In this document: positions 48,505 to 59,137 of the stretch, piece by piece
Layout of the letters: the number at the start of each line of letters is the position of its first letter
Numbering within the stretch: position 1 is the first letter of the stretch
Notes under the pieces: generated by a model
What the model was told of the DNA's origin: nothing
The model's input: the letters and a program-made list of their open reading frames with translations, nothing else
The model's database searches: none
From: Opeltia flavorubescens
Taxonomy: Eukaryota > Ascomycota > Lecanoromycetes > Teloschistales > Teloschistaceae
DNA length: 64,000 nt
Assembly (NCBI GenBank): GCA_000442125.1
Contig: KE546968.1
Location: 771,932 to 835,931, forward strand
Direction of reading: 5' to 3'
Program-made: the position numbers and the translations under genes

Positions 48505-49408
48505 TCACATCCTCCTGATCTGCGTCTCGCCCTGATACCTCTCCAGGCCTTCATCTAATTGCCCCCACCACTCAAAAAGCATCGTGTTACAGATCAACTT
48601 GAACCACGGAGTAAATTTGAGGCTGTCGTCCTTGAACATTTGTCTCAAATCTTCCTGCGACACGTATCGGGTATCTTGGACTTCGTTGGGATTCGCGGTA
48701 TGGTCGACGTCAGATTTGATGAAGAGGATATAGTCGACTAGTATACAATTATTAATGTCGATTAGAGTCTTATCTGCAGAAAGGGACTTACTTTCATGCT
48801 CGCCCCACTTGCCATCACTCGGCGCTTTGTAGTGTATCCGAGTCAGGAATTGAAACAGGTCCAATGGCACTTGCTTCGCTTTTATCCCCAGCTCTTGATC
48901 TAGCTTTCGTTGAGCAGCTCTTCGAACTCCTTGGACTGCCGCATCCAATTCTGCACCTGTCTCTCCGGGAACGCCGAGTGGGTGAGAACAGCAGGTATTG
49001 GTCCACATGTTCGGAAAGGTTATCTTTTCTGACGCCCGCTGTTGTAGGAGTAATCGGTTCTGCGAATCAAAGAGGAATACAGAGAATGCACGGTGTAGAA
49101 GTCCGTCGTCAATGTTTTTCATGAGGTGACCTGGCAGAAGTTAACCCTGATCTCTCCCTCGCGGAATATCGCGGACACCAAAGAGACGTACAGACTTTCT
49201 TGCTCGCACTGCCAATAGGGTTGTCGTCATTATCAAGGACTATGCATACCTCTTCCATCAACCGAATTTGCTCTTCATCGTAACCTTGAAGGTCATCGTC
49301 CGTCGTAGGTGTTTTGTGAGTGCTCGCAAGGGAGGAATTGACTTCAGGGAAAAGGCGAATCACATTTTCCGCCGTGACAGCTTGCGTCTGTGTGATCGTC
49401 GAGCTCAT
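48505..49408 (-). CDS. Isopentenyl-diphosphate delta-isomerase, type I
   Basis: Three exons (49192-49408, 48792-49130, 48505-48737) give 262 residues. The enzyme interconverts isopentenyl and dimethylallyl diphosphate, feeding sterols, ubiquinone, dolichol and prenyl groups. The Nudix-like core shows HRAFSVFLFD, TNTCCSHPLG with the active-site Cys, and a GEHEIDYILF block with the active-site Glu. FTPWFKLI lies near the end. The first intron is 61 bp. The second (48738-48791) is 54 bp and contains no in-frame stop, so retention would insert 18 residues after GEHE. Family conservation across GEHE-IDYILF shows it should be removed. The C-terminus, IRRM, has no peroxisomal signal. Confidence 0.95.
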
Positions 49409-49769
49409 ATTAAGAGCTTTGGTTGCATTCTTTGAAAATCGAGGAATAGGAGTAAGAAAGATTGATGGTTAATTGCGAAGGTTCAATGATTTCTTACAAA
49501 CATACCGGCAGCCAATCAGAAGTCGCAACGCGATCCGGCCTTTCCTGTCTCCCTGTCGCTTAAGGCTGGAGGATCAAGAGTAATGAATCCGATTCTAAGA
49601 CTTATATTAAGGTCTATATACATTTATACAAAGGGTATTCCATGACAATCGGTTGCTCATATACTGGTCAGCTCGTTTAACTTTTGCAATGTTTCCGACC
49701 TCCAGCAACCAGGTGTCTGATGGAATGCGCTGTGTGCGATCTTTTGTAGCACAGTCATCCTGCTCAATC
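49409..49769. other. Intergenic, 361 bp
   Basis: This separates the isomerase start from the upstream MLH1 stop, in tandem orientation. It should hold the isomerase promoter. No clear element was seen. Confidence 0.5.
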
Positions 49770-52082
49770 TTAACATCGTTCAAAGACTTTGTAGAGCCCT
49801 TTGAGATTTCCAACCTCAACCACTCCTTTCAACAAACCCCGAGTCGCGATCAACTTCGATTTCAGCGCCGGGAATAAGGTATGCTCCAGCACGCGCGCCA
49901 TTTTATCGTGGCTGCTTATCCCACTTAGTGCACCATCACCGAACTGTGCCTCTTCTGGAAGTTCGTCTTCTGCTTCTCTTGTTCGATCTGGGATCTGTGG
50001 GGGTGTATAGAAATCGGCCAATTCCTTGAGGAAAGTGTGAAAGCATGCTTTCTCCTCCGTCCAATTGACACAAGGCCCAAGTCGCATCAGAAATCGTGGT
50101 AATTTGAGCATACTTGGCGAGTAGTCTTTGATGAGTATTGGCAAGCTGACAAGTTGTCCAAGTTCTGTAACCTCCATTTGGAAATACTCAACCAACATCT
50201 GGCGTCGTTCCACGAGTCGCGCCGTCACTACATCTGCAATCTCATGCCACGCAATGTTCTCCTCGTTCTTTTCTGATTCCACCCCAATCTTTACCAGGGA
50301 CTTGATATCCAACGAGGGTTCAAATCTGATGACACCGAAGTTCCCAAAATCTGTCAAGCCAACTTGGTAAAAGAACTCGTTGCAAATCATGCCATAGTCG
50401 ATGAGAAACAACTTGACACCACCTTGAATGGCAGTGATGCGCCGATATGAATCGACGAGCCCAACATAGGTGTGGGACGCAAATATTTCTGTCAGTGAAT
50501 TGTGCATCGAGTCTCGAACTGCGGCACGAAGCTCTATAATCGTCGTCAGCCGGCAATAAGTGGCTTCTCGAGGTGATTCGAGATATGCAATTTTCGACGA
50601 GAAAGATGATTCACTATGCGCATGAGACAACATGGAAGTAATTTTTCGCGAGTATGGGTCTGTTCGGATCATATTATTCTCAGAAGGCCTTGAGGAAGCT
50701 GAAGAAGGGGGCGGCCGCTGAGTCGATTTTCGGGCGTTGGTCTGAGTCTTTGGTGTCATTGCCATCGGCGTGTTGGCACCAGGAAGCAACGACTGTGTTG
50801 TGAAGGTTCGACTAGTATCTACCGAAGAGAGCTTGAGGCTAATCTCATTGCAAATACTTTCAATGATTTCATCCTCGTTCAAAAAGTTAACCTCGCGTTT
50901 CGTTGGATGAACGTTCACATCAACGCGTTGGGGATCAATATCAAGACTCAAGTAGACAAATGGGTGCCCTCCTTTGGGAAGGAATGTTGAATATGTTTGC
51001 TCCAGGCTTTTCTTGATGGCCGCTGACTCGACCGAACGGTGATTGATGAATAAGAGGATCACGGTCTTCTTGACGTGGTAGTTGGCATTACTCGTCCATC
51101 CAGAAGCGCTGAAACCCCATTTTCGATCGCTGAGAGTAAATTCGATGAGTTCATTAGCTACGGCGCTCCCATGGATTTGGCGAATACAATCAACAGTACT
51201 GGCATTGGAAGGAGTTGAGATGGACAAGGCTGACTCTCCATGTTTCTTGCAGGAGAAAGCAACACCGGTACAATGAACAGCATAACGGCCAACGACGTCC
51301 AGGATCTTCGCGTACTCTTCGCTTGGCGATCTAAAAGCCTTTTGGCGGGATGGAACATTGTAGAATAGATCCTCAACCTAGCGATCGTTAGTACATATCA
51401 CTGCTCCACCATGTCTCTAAAGACTTGCTGTAATTTGAGTACCACCACGACCAGCCGTAGGTTTTGGGTCTGAACTCTGACCTGGCTTCGCAGGCACAAG
51501 CTTGCCATCGGCATAGTGAGCGCGCCAGGCGCAGCTGGAATCCGCTGTCTTGGTGGTAATTGTTAAATGGGCTATGTGGCTGATACTAGCCAAGGCTTCT
51601 CCCCGAAAGCCGTAGGTCCCGATGGTAGTAAGATCTTCAAACGTCTTTAGCTTGGATGTCGTGAATCTTTCACAGAGAATAGGTAGGTCGTCCCGCTGAC
51701 CGATATTTAGCAAGGCGCAAGTGCAAGGAGCTTTTGCCAGGGACTTTAACTGACATGGATGCCGTGGCCATTATCGGTGATCTGCAAAAGCTTGAGCCCA
51801 CCGTCTTTGGCGAGGATTTCCAGCGATGTTGAGCCTGCGTCGACAGCATTTTCGATCAATTCCTTCAAAGCATGGACAGGTGCGACAATGATCTCTCCCG
51901 CTGCAATCTTGTTGACAACATCTTGATCAAGGGCCTGATCAAGTCAATTGTAACAGCGGAATTGAGTGACAGCGTGCCTGTACCTTGATCCTTTTTGGGG
52001 CTTGCGGAGCAACGTAAGGCCCTTCGGCCTTTCGTTTGATTCCTCTAGAACCTTCGGTGATCACATCTGTAGTATTCTCCAT
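49770..52082 (-). CDS. MLH1: DNA mismatch repair protein MLH1
   Basis: Four exons (51984-52082, 51755-51934, 51429-51695, 49770-51377) encode 717 residues. The GHKL ATPase motifs are intact: [19 protein letters not shown] with the catalytic Glu, ITDNGHGIH and [22 protein letters not shown] marks the transducer domain. The C-terminal dimerisation domain contains [10 protein letters not shown] and GLTDFGNFG. The protein ends in KVFERC, the invariant MLH1 tail that contributes to the MutL-alpha endonuclease site. MLH1 pairs with PMS1 or MLH3 in nuclear mismatch repair and meiotic crossing over. The third intron starts with GC instead of GT and is listed separately. The serine-rich linker (about 325-400) is typical. 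The gene is divergent from the glycosyltransferase-like gene. Confidence 0.97.
51378..51428 (-). other. GC-AG intron in MLH1
   Basis: On the minus strand the exon ends in ATTACA and the intron begins GCAAGT and ends CTAG (51 bp). Joining restores [17 protein letters not shown], a highly conserved MLH1 block. No GT donor near this point gives that reading. Apart from the C at position 2, the donor matches the consensus, as expected for GC-AG introns. Confidence 0.85.
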
Positions 52083-52624
52083 TGCAAGTTCTTCCGTCAG
52101 TGGTTAAGCTCGAGCAATAATGCTTAGAATAGGTATGAGATATGTACAGCTATAAATTAAGATTGATATATTGACATAGGAAACATTACTCTATGGAAAC
52201 TAAGATACTCAATCCCAGGACATAGATACCGGAAACTTCGAGGCATTCAGAATCGTTGATAGTTGAATATGAAAAGAAAGTAAACGGTTCAGGGTGCAAG
52301 GTAAGGTATCTTTGGCCTACAAACTAGGCTAACCACCCCTTCGCAATCGTATTCGGCGGGAATCTTGGCGAGCTTGGCACGAGATGTTAGTCCCGCCGCT
52401 GGTTCATGGTTTCCGCAGGCTTGGCAATGGTTGGCCGGGTTTTGCGAGATGAAATGTCGATTGGAAGCTACCTAGATTACACTCTCGACTTCTCAGTCGT
52501 GCGCCATATTCTGCTGTTCCGTCCCGCACCCGTCGCGCACGAAGTCGAGGACGTATTCGCATGCTGTATAAATCGGACTCGGCTCCTGGTGAGCTAATTC
52601 GGACAGCCTGCGGTGGCATAACCA
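52083..52624. other. Divergent promoter region between MLH1 and glycosyltransferase-like gene
   Basis: This 542-bp region lies between divergent starts. Short frames at 52404-52600 are unrecognised. Confidence 0.5.
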
Positions 52625-55189
52625 ATGTCTTTGCTTGGGCGCATCTTCGCCGACGACGAAGATTTTGGAAAGAAAGATGACGATCGGAAACCGACAAAGG
52701 CAACCCTACTGCCATCATGGTCAGCTCGGAAATCACCTTCGCCCGCACAACGTTTTCGACGGAGGACCATCTTCTACGCTTTGATCGCATGCATATTTCT
52801 CTACTATTTCTTCAAGAATATCCCTGAAGCGACCCATGCTCCATTACAGCGCCCACGATATGGCCCACCGCCGTCTCATGCGCCTCAAACTTCCAAACCT
52901 AATAGTCCTAAAGTCATTCCTGAAACCCGAACCGAGAAACCACCTCGTCCCGAAAAACCGTCAGAGGCAGAGCAGCACTACTATGACGGGCCCATCAAAT
53001 TCCATAATCTGGCGGTTTCACTGCGTGCGATTGCATGGCTTGGGGGCCATATTGAGAGGAACAGAAACATTATCTTTGCGGCAGCCAACCTACGGAGTGC
53101 TTCTGAGCTCATTCCTGTTGCATGCGAGATGGCTCGTTGGGAAAAGAACGACGTACACTTTGCTGTGATGGGAAGAGACAATCTGGACATAGATGAGATC
53201 AAAACGGTGAACGGAGTCGACGAGGAGTGCAATCTCAATTGGCATGGTATGTCGCTCATTGGGCTTCAGAGCTTCAATCACTGACAAATGTCGACAGACG
53301 CTCGCCCGGACTTTTCCCCTTGGAGCTCTGACTTTCGGATGGAGGTCAGTGTTTCTGCGGCCTTAGGATACATTCAGACTTTCATGCACCCCCAAGTCAT
53401 TATCATAGATGACGCAAGCCGAGAGGACGGCTTCTTCACCAAAGCTATTCGAGCGAAAGCCATGGAGATCGGCAGGTCCGTCATTGAGCTTCCTAAGGAT
53501 GCCTCGGAAAATCTCATGTGGATCACCCGCCTTGACAGCGGATCTCTCGCAGGTAATTTATCCGGCAATTTTGAGTTGATACATTTACTTACCACGATTT
53601 GAATAGCTTGGCACACAACCTACGTCGACATTCTGATCCATGCTCCTCCAGATTCATCAGGATCACTACTCCGACTTCTAAAGTCCATTGAAGCTGCGGA
53701 TTACTTTGGTCACCGCAGGCCTCATCTTACGATAGAGCTGCCAGCTGACATCGACCCTCCTACCTGGGCATATCTCGAACAACTTACCTGGCCTCCAGTC
53801 GACTGGTCTGGAACACAACATGTGTCTCAAGTAACACTCCGGCATCACCTTCGCCGTGGATCTGGTAGCCCTGAAGAGGCATCCCTACGGCATGTTGAGT
53901 CATTCTACCCTGCACGGCAAACCGACTCCCATGTGCTTGTATTATCACCTCAGGTCGAATTATCGCCCCTATACTTCCATTTCCTCATGTACTATCTACT
54001 CGAGTACAAGTATTCCTCTTCGACCAGTCAATTTTTCCAAATGCAAAGCCTCATGGGCCTTAGTCTGGAGCTACCCTACATGCACCTCAATGACACCACC
54101 CCATTATCTCCTCCTAAACCCAGTCAAAAACCCAAAGGCGATGAAACAGAAGCATCCACACCCTTCCTATGGCAAGCACCAAATAGTAATGCAGCCCTCT
54201 ACTTTGGTGACAAATGGATTGAATTCCATTCCTTCCTCGGATCCCGCATCGGCGTCGACCCAACCAAACAGCGCTCCCGCCCGAAACTCGTCAGCGAAAT
54301 CTACCCGGCCTGGCTCGAGTACCTCCAAGAGCTCATGCGAGCAAGAGGCTACACTCTTCTCTACCCTAATTTCCTCTCGTCATCATCGTCAACCCGCAAC
54401 ACTATCGCAAACCTCCACTACGAACTTTACCATCCTCCTGAAGAATTCTCCAAACCAAAGACAACATCAAAAATCGACGCCCCAATACCAACTCTAGACC
54501 CCAAAACCGAGACCTTCCCTACAGACCCAAGCGCTTACCGCCCCAAACGCAGAGAATCAAAACCTTTAACCACAAAACTCGATGCCCTCCTCCCTCCTCG
54601 CCCTGCAAACATCATCCAATTCCCCGCCGAACTCCCCCTCCTCTCCCACGAAGGCAACGAAGTCGACCTCTCCGTCCTAGAATTCACAGCCCATACCTTC
54701 GCCAGCGATTTCCGCAGACAAATCGGCCTCTGTCCCGCGACCCACAAGCCAATCCCCAAGCCTATGAAAGCGGACGATCTATTCTGCGATCACGATGAGG
54801 ATCTTAGATCGGGACTTGGGTTGGGAGAAGTGGGTAAATTCGACGAAGTGCAGTCTTCTGTTCCGAAGAAGCCGGAGAAACCGGTTGTGAAGGACGATGA
54901 TGGGCTGAGGCAGAGTGAGTTTGAGGCTCATTTGAATAGGCAGCATGGTGGGAAGGGGAGTGAGGTGTTGGGTAAAGAGGAGGGGAAAGGGAAAGGGAAA
55001 GTGAAAGTAGAGGATAAGAAAGACAAGACGCAAGAGACGACCAGGGATAGGAGCCAGGAAGGGAAAGGGAAAGACGATACACCAGTGAAAAGCGGAAAGG
55101 AGAAGGCGAAAGAAGAGAAGGCTAAAGGGAAGGATAGCAAGGAGGCGGATAAGACAGACACTACAGAGGAGAAACCTAGAGGTTGGTAG
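52625..55189 (+). CDS. Type II membrane glycosyltransferase-2-like protein, 819 aa
   Basis: Three exons (52625-53246, 53298-53552, 53607-55189) are separated by introns of 51 and 54 bp. A cytosolic basic tail precedes one membrane segment, TIFYALIACIFLYYFFKNI (about 48-66), then a Pro-rich stem and a lumenal domain, which is the layout of Golgi transferases. The catalytic-like region begins FAAANLRSASELIPVACEMA and includes HAPPDSSGSLLRLLKSIEAA and TIELPADIDPPTW, which resemble the GT-A fold of a fungal glycosyltransferase-2-like family. I see VIIIDDASRED near 250 as a possible DxD-type site. The final ~110 residues are an extreme Lys/Glu/Gly repeat tract (for example KGKGKVKVEDKK). The substrate is unknown. 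Confidence 0.8.
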
Positions 55190-55511
55190 ACAGGCAGAGC
55201 TCTGGTCCATTGTTCGAGTAGGATACCCATGTATCATCATCAGGGCGTTTGGCGACAAGGTATAATTTTTATCGTCGTTGAAAGGACGATGTTCCAGACA
55301 TGGACATGCATCGCTCGTTTATCACTGCGGCGAGAAGAGTGTGTGAGAACAGGGCAAAGGTTTCGTTTAGCTATACTGGTACTCGCAGGTTTCCTCCCAG
55401 TAGTGTCTAGCCTAAACACCCATCTACGAGTCTTTCATGGTCTCTGTGCATGTTGTAGTTGTTGGGAGGAAAACCACAAACTTTCAAGGATTCCAGCTCC
55501 GACATGTCTAC
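55190..55511. other. Convergent intergenic region, 322 bp
   Basis: This lies between the 3' ends of the glycosyltransferase-like gene and Clr2. No gene was seen. Confidence 0.5.
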
Positions 55512-57895
55512 TCAAAGACCTTCAGCGTACTGCTGTACATAACCCTCCTCCATCCGATCTAAATCCATAAACTGCTCAATATCCCCATCGCTCACCCCCG
55601 CCACCTCCTTCGCGCCCTTCAATCCCTCTTCCTCAACCCCCTGCATAGGCCCCTGCCCTTGACCCTCTGTCGCCGCAGCCGCAAGAGACGCACTAGATGG
55701 GAAAACTTGATCTTCCGGCGGTCCATCCAACCCTCTACTAATCTTCGTTCCAGCAGGAATACTTTTCCCAAACGCCTCCAAACGATGCACATGCCTTGTT
55801 CCTGCCCTTGGTGCCATACTGCCAGCTACAACGTTACAATCACCCCTCGCATTCATCCATTGCCCAGCATCACCTACTTCTCCCCTCTGGAGGTCTCGCG
55901 AGAAGTCGTCTGGACCCTTGAGGATGGGGAGTAGCGTACTCGATTCGTACCATCGGCCTTTGACATCCGTCATGGGAACACGAGCCTGCGCTTGGACAAT
56001 CTTCCAGTACGAAAGGGTGCGTTTGGTCTGTATGGTCGCACGATTCCGGTATTCCATATCCTGCCTCAAGCGGATGGGTAGGTGGCGGTTATCAGGCGGT
56101 TCGATCCCCGGTAACAGTTGCATGGTGGAGAACTTATAGATATCTCCGACGAGATGGATGGTAGCGGAGGAAGTGCTCGTGCTGCCTGGTTTGAGGCGCT
56201 CGATGATGGAGTGCACGACCATGATATCTTGGCCTGAACCGACGCGGAGGCGGACGGGCTCGCCGGTCCAGATCTTCTCACCGCCGAGGTAGAGGCCGTT
56301 GTAGATACGTTCGCCGGTCGTGACGGTGTTGTTGGCGAGGGGTTCGAAGAGGGTGAAGGAATCGTCCACAGCCTTGGCGGCGAAGATGCTGCCATCGACT
56401 TCGGCGTCACCATGACCGTAACGCCCTTCACTAACGCCTTTCCAGTCAATGGTATTGAAAGTGAGACCAGGGGTTGAGGCAAGGCCAGGATGTATTGGGG
56501 AGGGAGGCGACCAGGCAAGCCAGGGACGGAGCCCGTCTTCGGTTTCGATAATCCTTGTTGCAGGGTGGTTCAAAGGATGAGACAAAGGTTGGACGAGGTA
56601 TTTGGCGCGATCTTGATGTTGAGAGTCGCGAGTGAGGGTACGTTTGAGGATGACGGACAAACCCCACGCGTTGCCTCGATTAAACCATGCTAATTCTCCG
56701 GGGCGGAATAGATACTTATTCCATTGACCGTCTTGGTCTTGCTCAAAGCATCTAGCCGGAGCAAGCTGAGTTGGGATTATAGGTTGAGGACCTGCCTGTC
56801 GGGCAACAGCGGGTGGTAGAGGAGCGCCTAGTAGAGGTTTCGAGGCCGGGGGTTTGGTGGCATTGATACCTTTATCTTGAGAATTGGACCGTTGAGGAAC
56901 CAGAACCATTGGCTTTGAAGTATTAGCCGGTACTTTCGAGACTATATGGTCTTTCCGTATTGCAGAGTCGTCCTTCTTAACAGGCTCTGGAGGTTTCGCC
57001 TTGTCTGGCTTTTCGAAAGCTTGAATATCGTCTGGAGCACAGAACTTGCAGCTACAATTATCAGAATCGCCACTTTCATCAGTAGCGAGCCATAACAGAT
57101 GAGGAAAGAAGTCTCCTGGGCTTCTGTATCGCTTCTTGCGTCCGTGCGGATGACCATAGAGGTATGCATCTGTCGAAAATCAGAATCGAGTAGTAAATCT
57201 CGGCGCTCGAAGAGACGAACCGGTTGTTTCTGACCCTCCGGAAGACGACTTCACGCGCTCGTAGAGCCTATAATTTTCCGGTAAAGCGGCTAGGATACAA
57301 TTGCTACCTTGCATTCATTAATACCCATTGATAGCATACCTGAAAATCTCTACGTACCAGGGTAATTTTGGCCGCCAATCTCGTGAATGAGCATGCCACC
57401 AAGTTTGCGGCGCCAGTCCACTTCTTTGGCATCTCCAGCTTCCAGCTCCTTGAAATAGTCTACATTGCCTTTGGTATCGGGTCTGCTATCAAGCTGGTCG
57501 TTTGTCGGCAAGTTCGATTCTTTTTTTCGTGCTTTGGTCAAAATTTCAGACTTCCCATCAGATCTTAACACATACAGTGGGAAATATGGTGCCATGGGTA
57601 ATTGGGATTCTAAAGCTACGCCTTTATGGCATCCGGGCTTGATTCTTGTTCCACGGTCTGGATCAAGATCCAATATTTGCAATGCTCCACTTAGATTAGA
57701 TAATATTGCACAGTAAGGACCTCCATCCTCATTTAATTCGTAGGTGTGATAAGCTATGAATCGTTCAACAAAATCAAGGGAAAGTTGTTGCTCGTTGTCT
57801 AAAGTTGTGATTTGGATGTCTCGGGCTTGTCGGAGCCGCTGTAGGGCTGAACGTTTCGCGGTAAAGCATTCGCATAGACCAATCAGAAAATTCAT
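55512..57895 (-). CDS. Transcription-silencing protein Clr2
   Basis: Three exons (57358-57895, 57221-57307, 55512-57169) with introns of 50 and 51 bp encode 760 residues. The N-terminal Clr2 domain reads YFPLYVLRSDGKSE, then VDWRRKLGGML, then across the splices RLYERV and LYGHPHGRKKRYRSPGDFFP, ending with HLLWLATDESGD and CSCKFC. The C-terminal Clr2 domain includes RPGELAWFNRGNAWGL, YLVQPLSHP, LRPWLAWSPP and EVDGSIFAAKA, with GEKIWTGEPVRLR. In fission yeast, Clr2 is a subunit of SHREC, the histone-deacetylase and remodelling complex of heterochromatin. The role here is inferred from family. The C-terminus is Gln/Glu-rich. A GNAT gene on the same strand ends 99 bp upstream. Confidence 0.9.
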
Positions 57896-57994
57896 TGCCG
57901 GTCTGTTTTACGCGTGATTTTCGAAATAAAAATCCTACAGTGTTGTCTTCTTGTTTTTCTATCGGACATGATCCCTTTCCTCTTCTTGCCTCAT

Positions 57995-58775
57995 TCACGA
58001 CCTCCTTTCCATCAGCGCCCTCACCTTCTCCCTTGCCCCACCCTCCCAATCATCCCAACAAAGCCCATAAACCGCCGTATCCCTCCCCAGATCCCCTTTC
58101 TCACACCCCCTCGGCAAATCCCTCCCATTCCCTATCTTCCCCAGCCGAATTCCATCCCTGAAAATCCTGTCCCACCTTAAGATACCCTCAAAACTAAACC
58201 CAAACCTTTCCGCCACCTTCCTGCTTGCCTCATTCACGCTATTCGCGTGCCATTGTACCCTTCTAAGCCCCAGACCCCCTTTTTCTGGGGTGTCGAGGGC
58301 ATAGTGCAAGAGGAGACCTACAGCATTGGATGTCACGTGCGTGCGCTGGAAGGCGGGGAGTATAATTACGTGTCCTATTTCCGTGGAGAGGTGCTGAGCG
58401 GAGGATTTTAGGTAACAGATCATACCGGCGAGAGCGCCGCAGGGGTCATTGGTGGGCTGGGACGTGGGCCGGGTTCTGTCGATGATGCCGTAGAGTTGGA
58501 AGGCTGGGTCAGGCTCAGCGACTGGGTATATGAAGCTGTTCAGAAAGTCGTCAATAGATGCGAAGGGGCCTCCTGATATGTGAGCGTAGAGGGAAGGGTG
58601 AGGAGAGGAGAGAGTGAAGAATTCTGCAGCGTGGGTTGATGCCTAAATTGTGATTAGATGATTGTTATATTCAATATGACCAGAGGCGACCGGAATCTTA
58701 CATTAAAAGGGACGAGTCTCAATCTCTCATTTGAGAGTTCTCGGACAGGGAAGCAGAAGTTGAGTTCGGTCATAT
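57995..58775 (-). CDS. RimJ/RimL-type GNAT acetyltransferase with apparent frameshift near its start
   Basis: The main exon (57995-58642) is intact and encodes about 215 residues with the GNAT core: STEIGHVIILPAFQRTHVTS, NAVGLLLHYAL, GLGLRRVQWHAN and VAERFGFSFEGILRW. A 59-bp GT-AG intron (58643-58701) lies upstream. In the first exon (58702-58775) the expected start MTELNFCFPVRE and the expected continuation LSNERLRLVPFN are both readable. They are in different frames, because an AG is repeated (GAGAGA) at about 58737-58744. From the ATG at 58775 the frame stops after 18 codons. It may be a 2-base sequencing or assembly error, a true null allele, or a gene with a start I missed. If the frame is restored the protein is about 239 residues. 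Confidence 0.7.
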
Positions 58776-59137
58776 TGTCACTGAGTGTCACATAACATCC
58801 TGACAAGAGGTATTTATATGTCATGGAGCACACCTATATCGCAACATGGTATGACTCATTTGGAGTGGATCCGTAATCACATTTAATATCAATGTCGTGA
58901 TCTACGAGAGCTGTCATGCGGGGAATGACATGAATTTCGATTGCATTTACCATACGCTCGAAGAATCTTGTCACTATGAACTTCCCATTACAAGATTCCT
59001 CCTCTGTTGTCAATAATATGGACCTTGCCATATTTGTGTCCTCCACTATTGTACAATTGTTGATACGTAATGTCGATCCTGCTACCGTGCGTCTTTAAGT
59101 AACGCCGCTCAGCTTCACCGCTTGATTGAAATACATG
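58776..59137. other. Intergenic, 362 bp
   Basis: This lies between the GNAT start and the 3' end of the SNF2-PHD gene, in tandem orientation. A 70-codon minus-strand frame (58834-59046) is unrecognised. Confidence 0.5.

Noticed and set aside
44149-49408. SDR, GNAT and isopentenyl isomerase as a terpenoid gene cluster
   Set aside because: No terpene synthase, prenyltransferase, P450 or regulator is present, and the isomerase is a housekeeping gene.
54779-55258. 159-codon hydrophobic minus-strand frame resembling a membrane protein
   Set aside because: It is the antisense reading of the Lys/Glu-rich tail (AAG/GAG gives CTT/CTC), so the hydrophobicity is an artefact.
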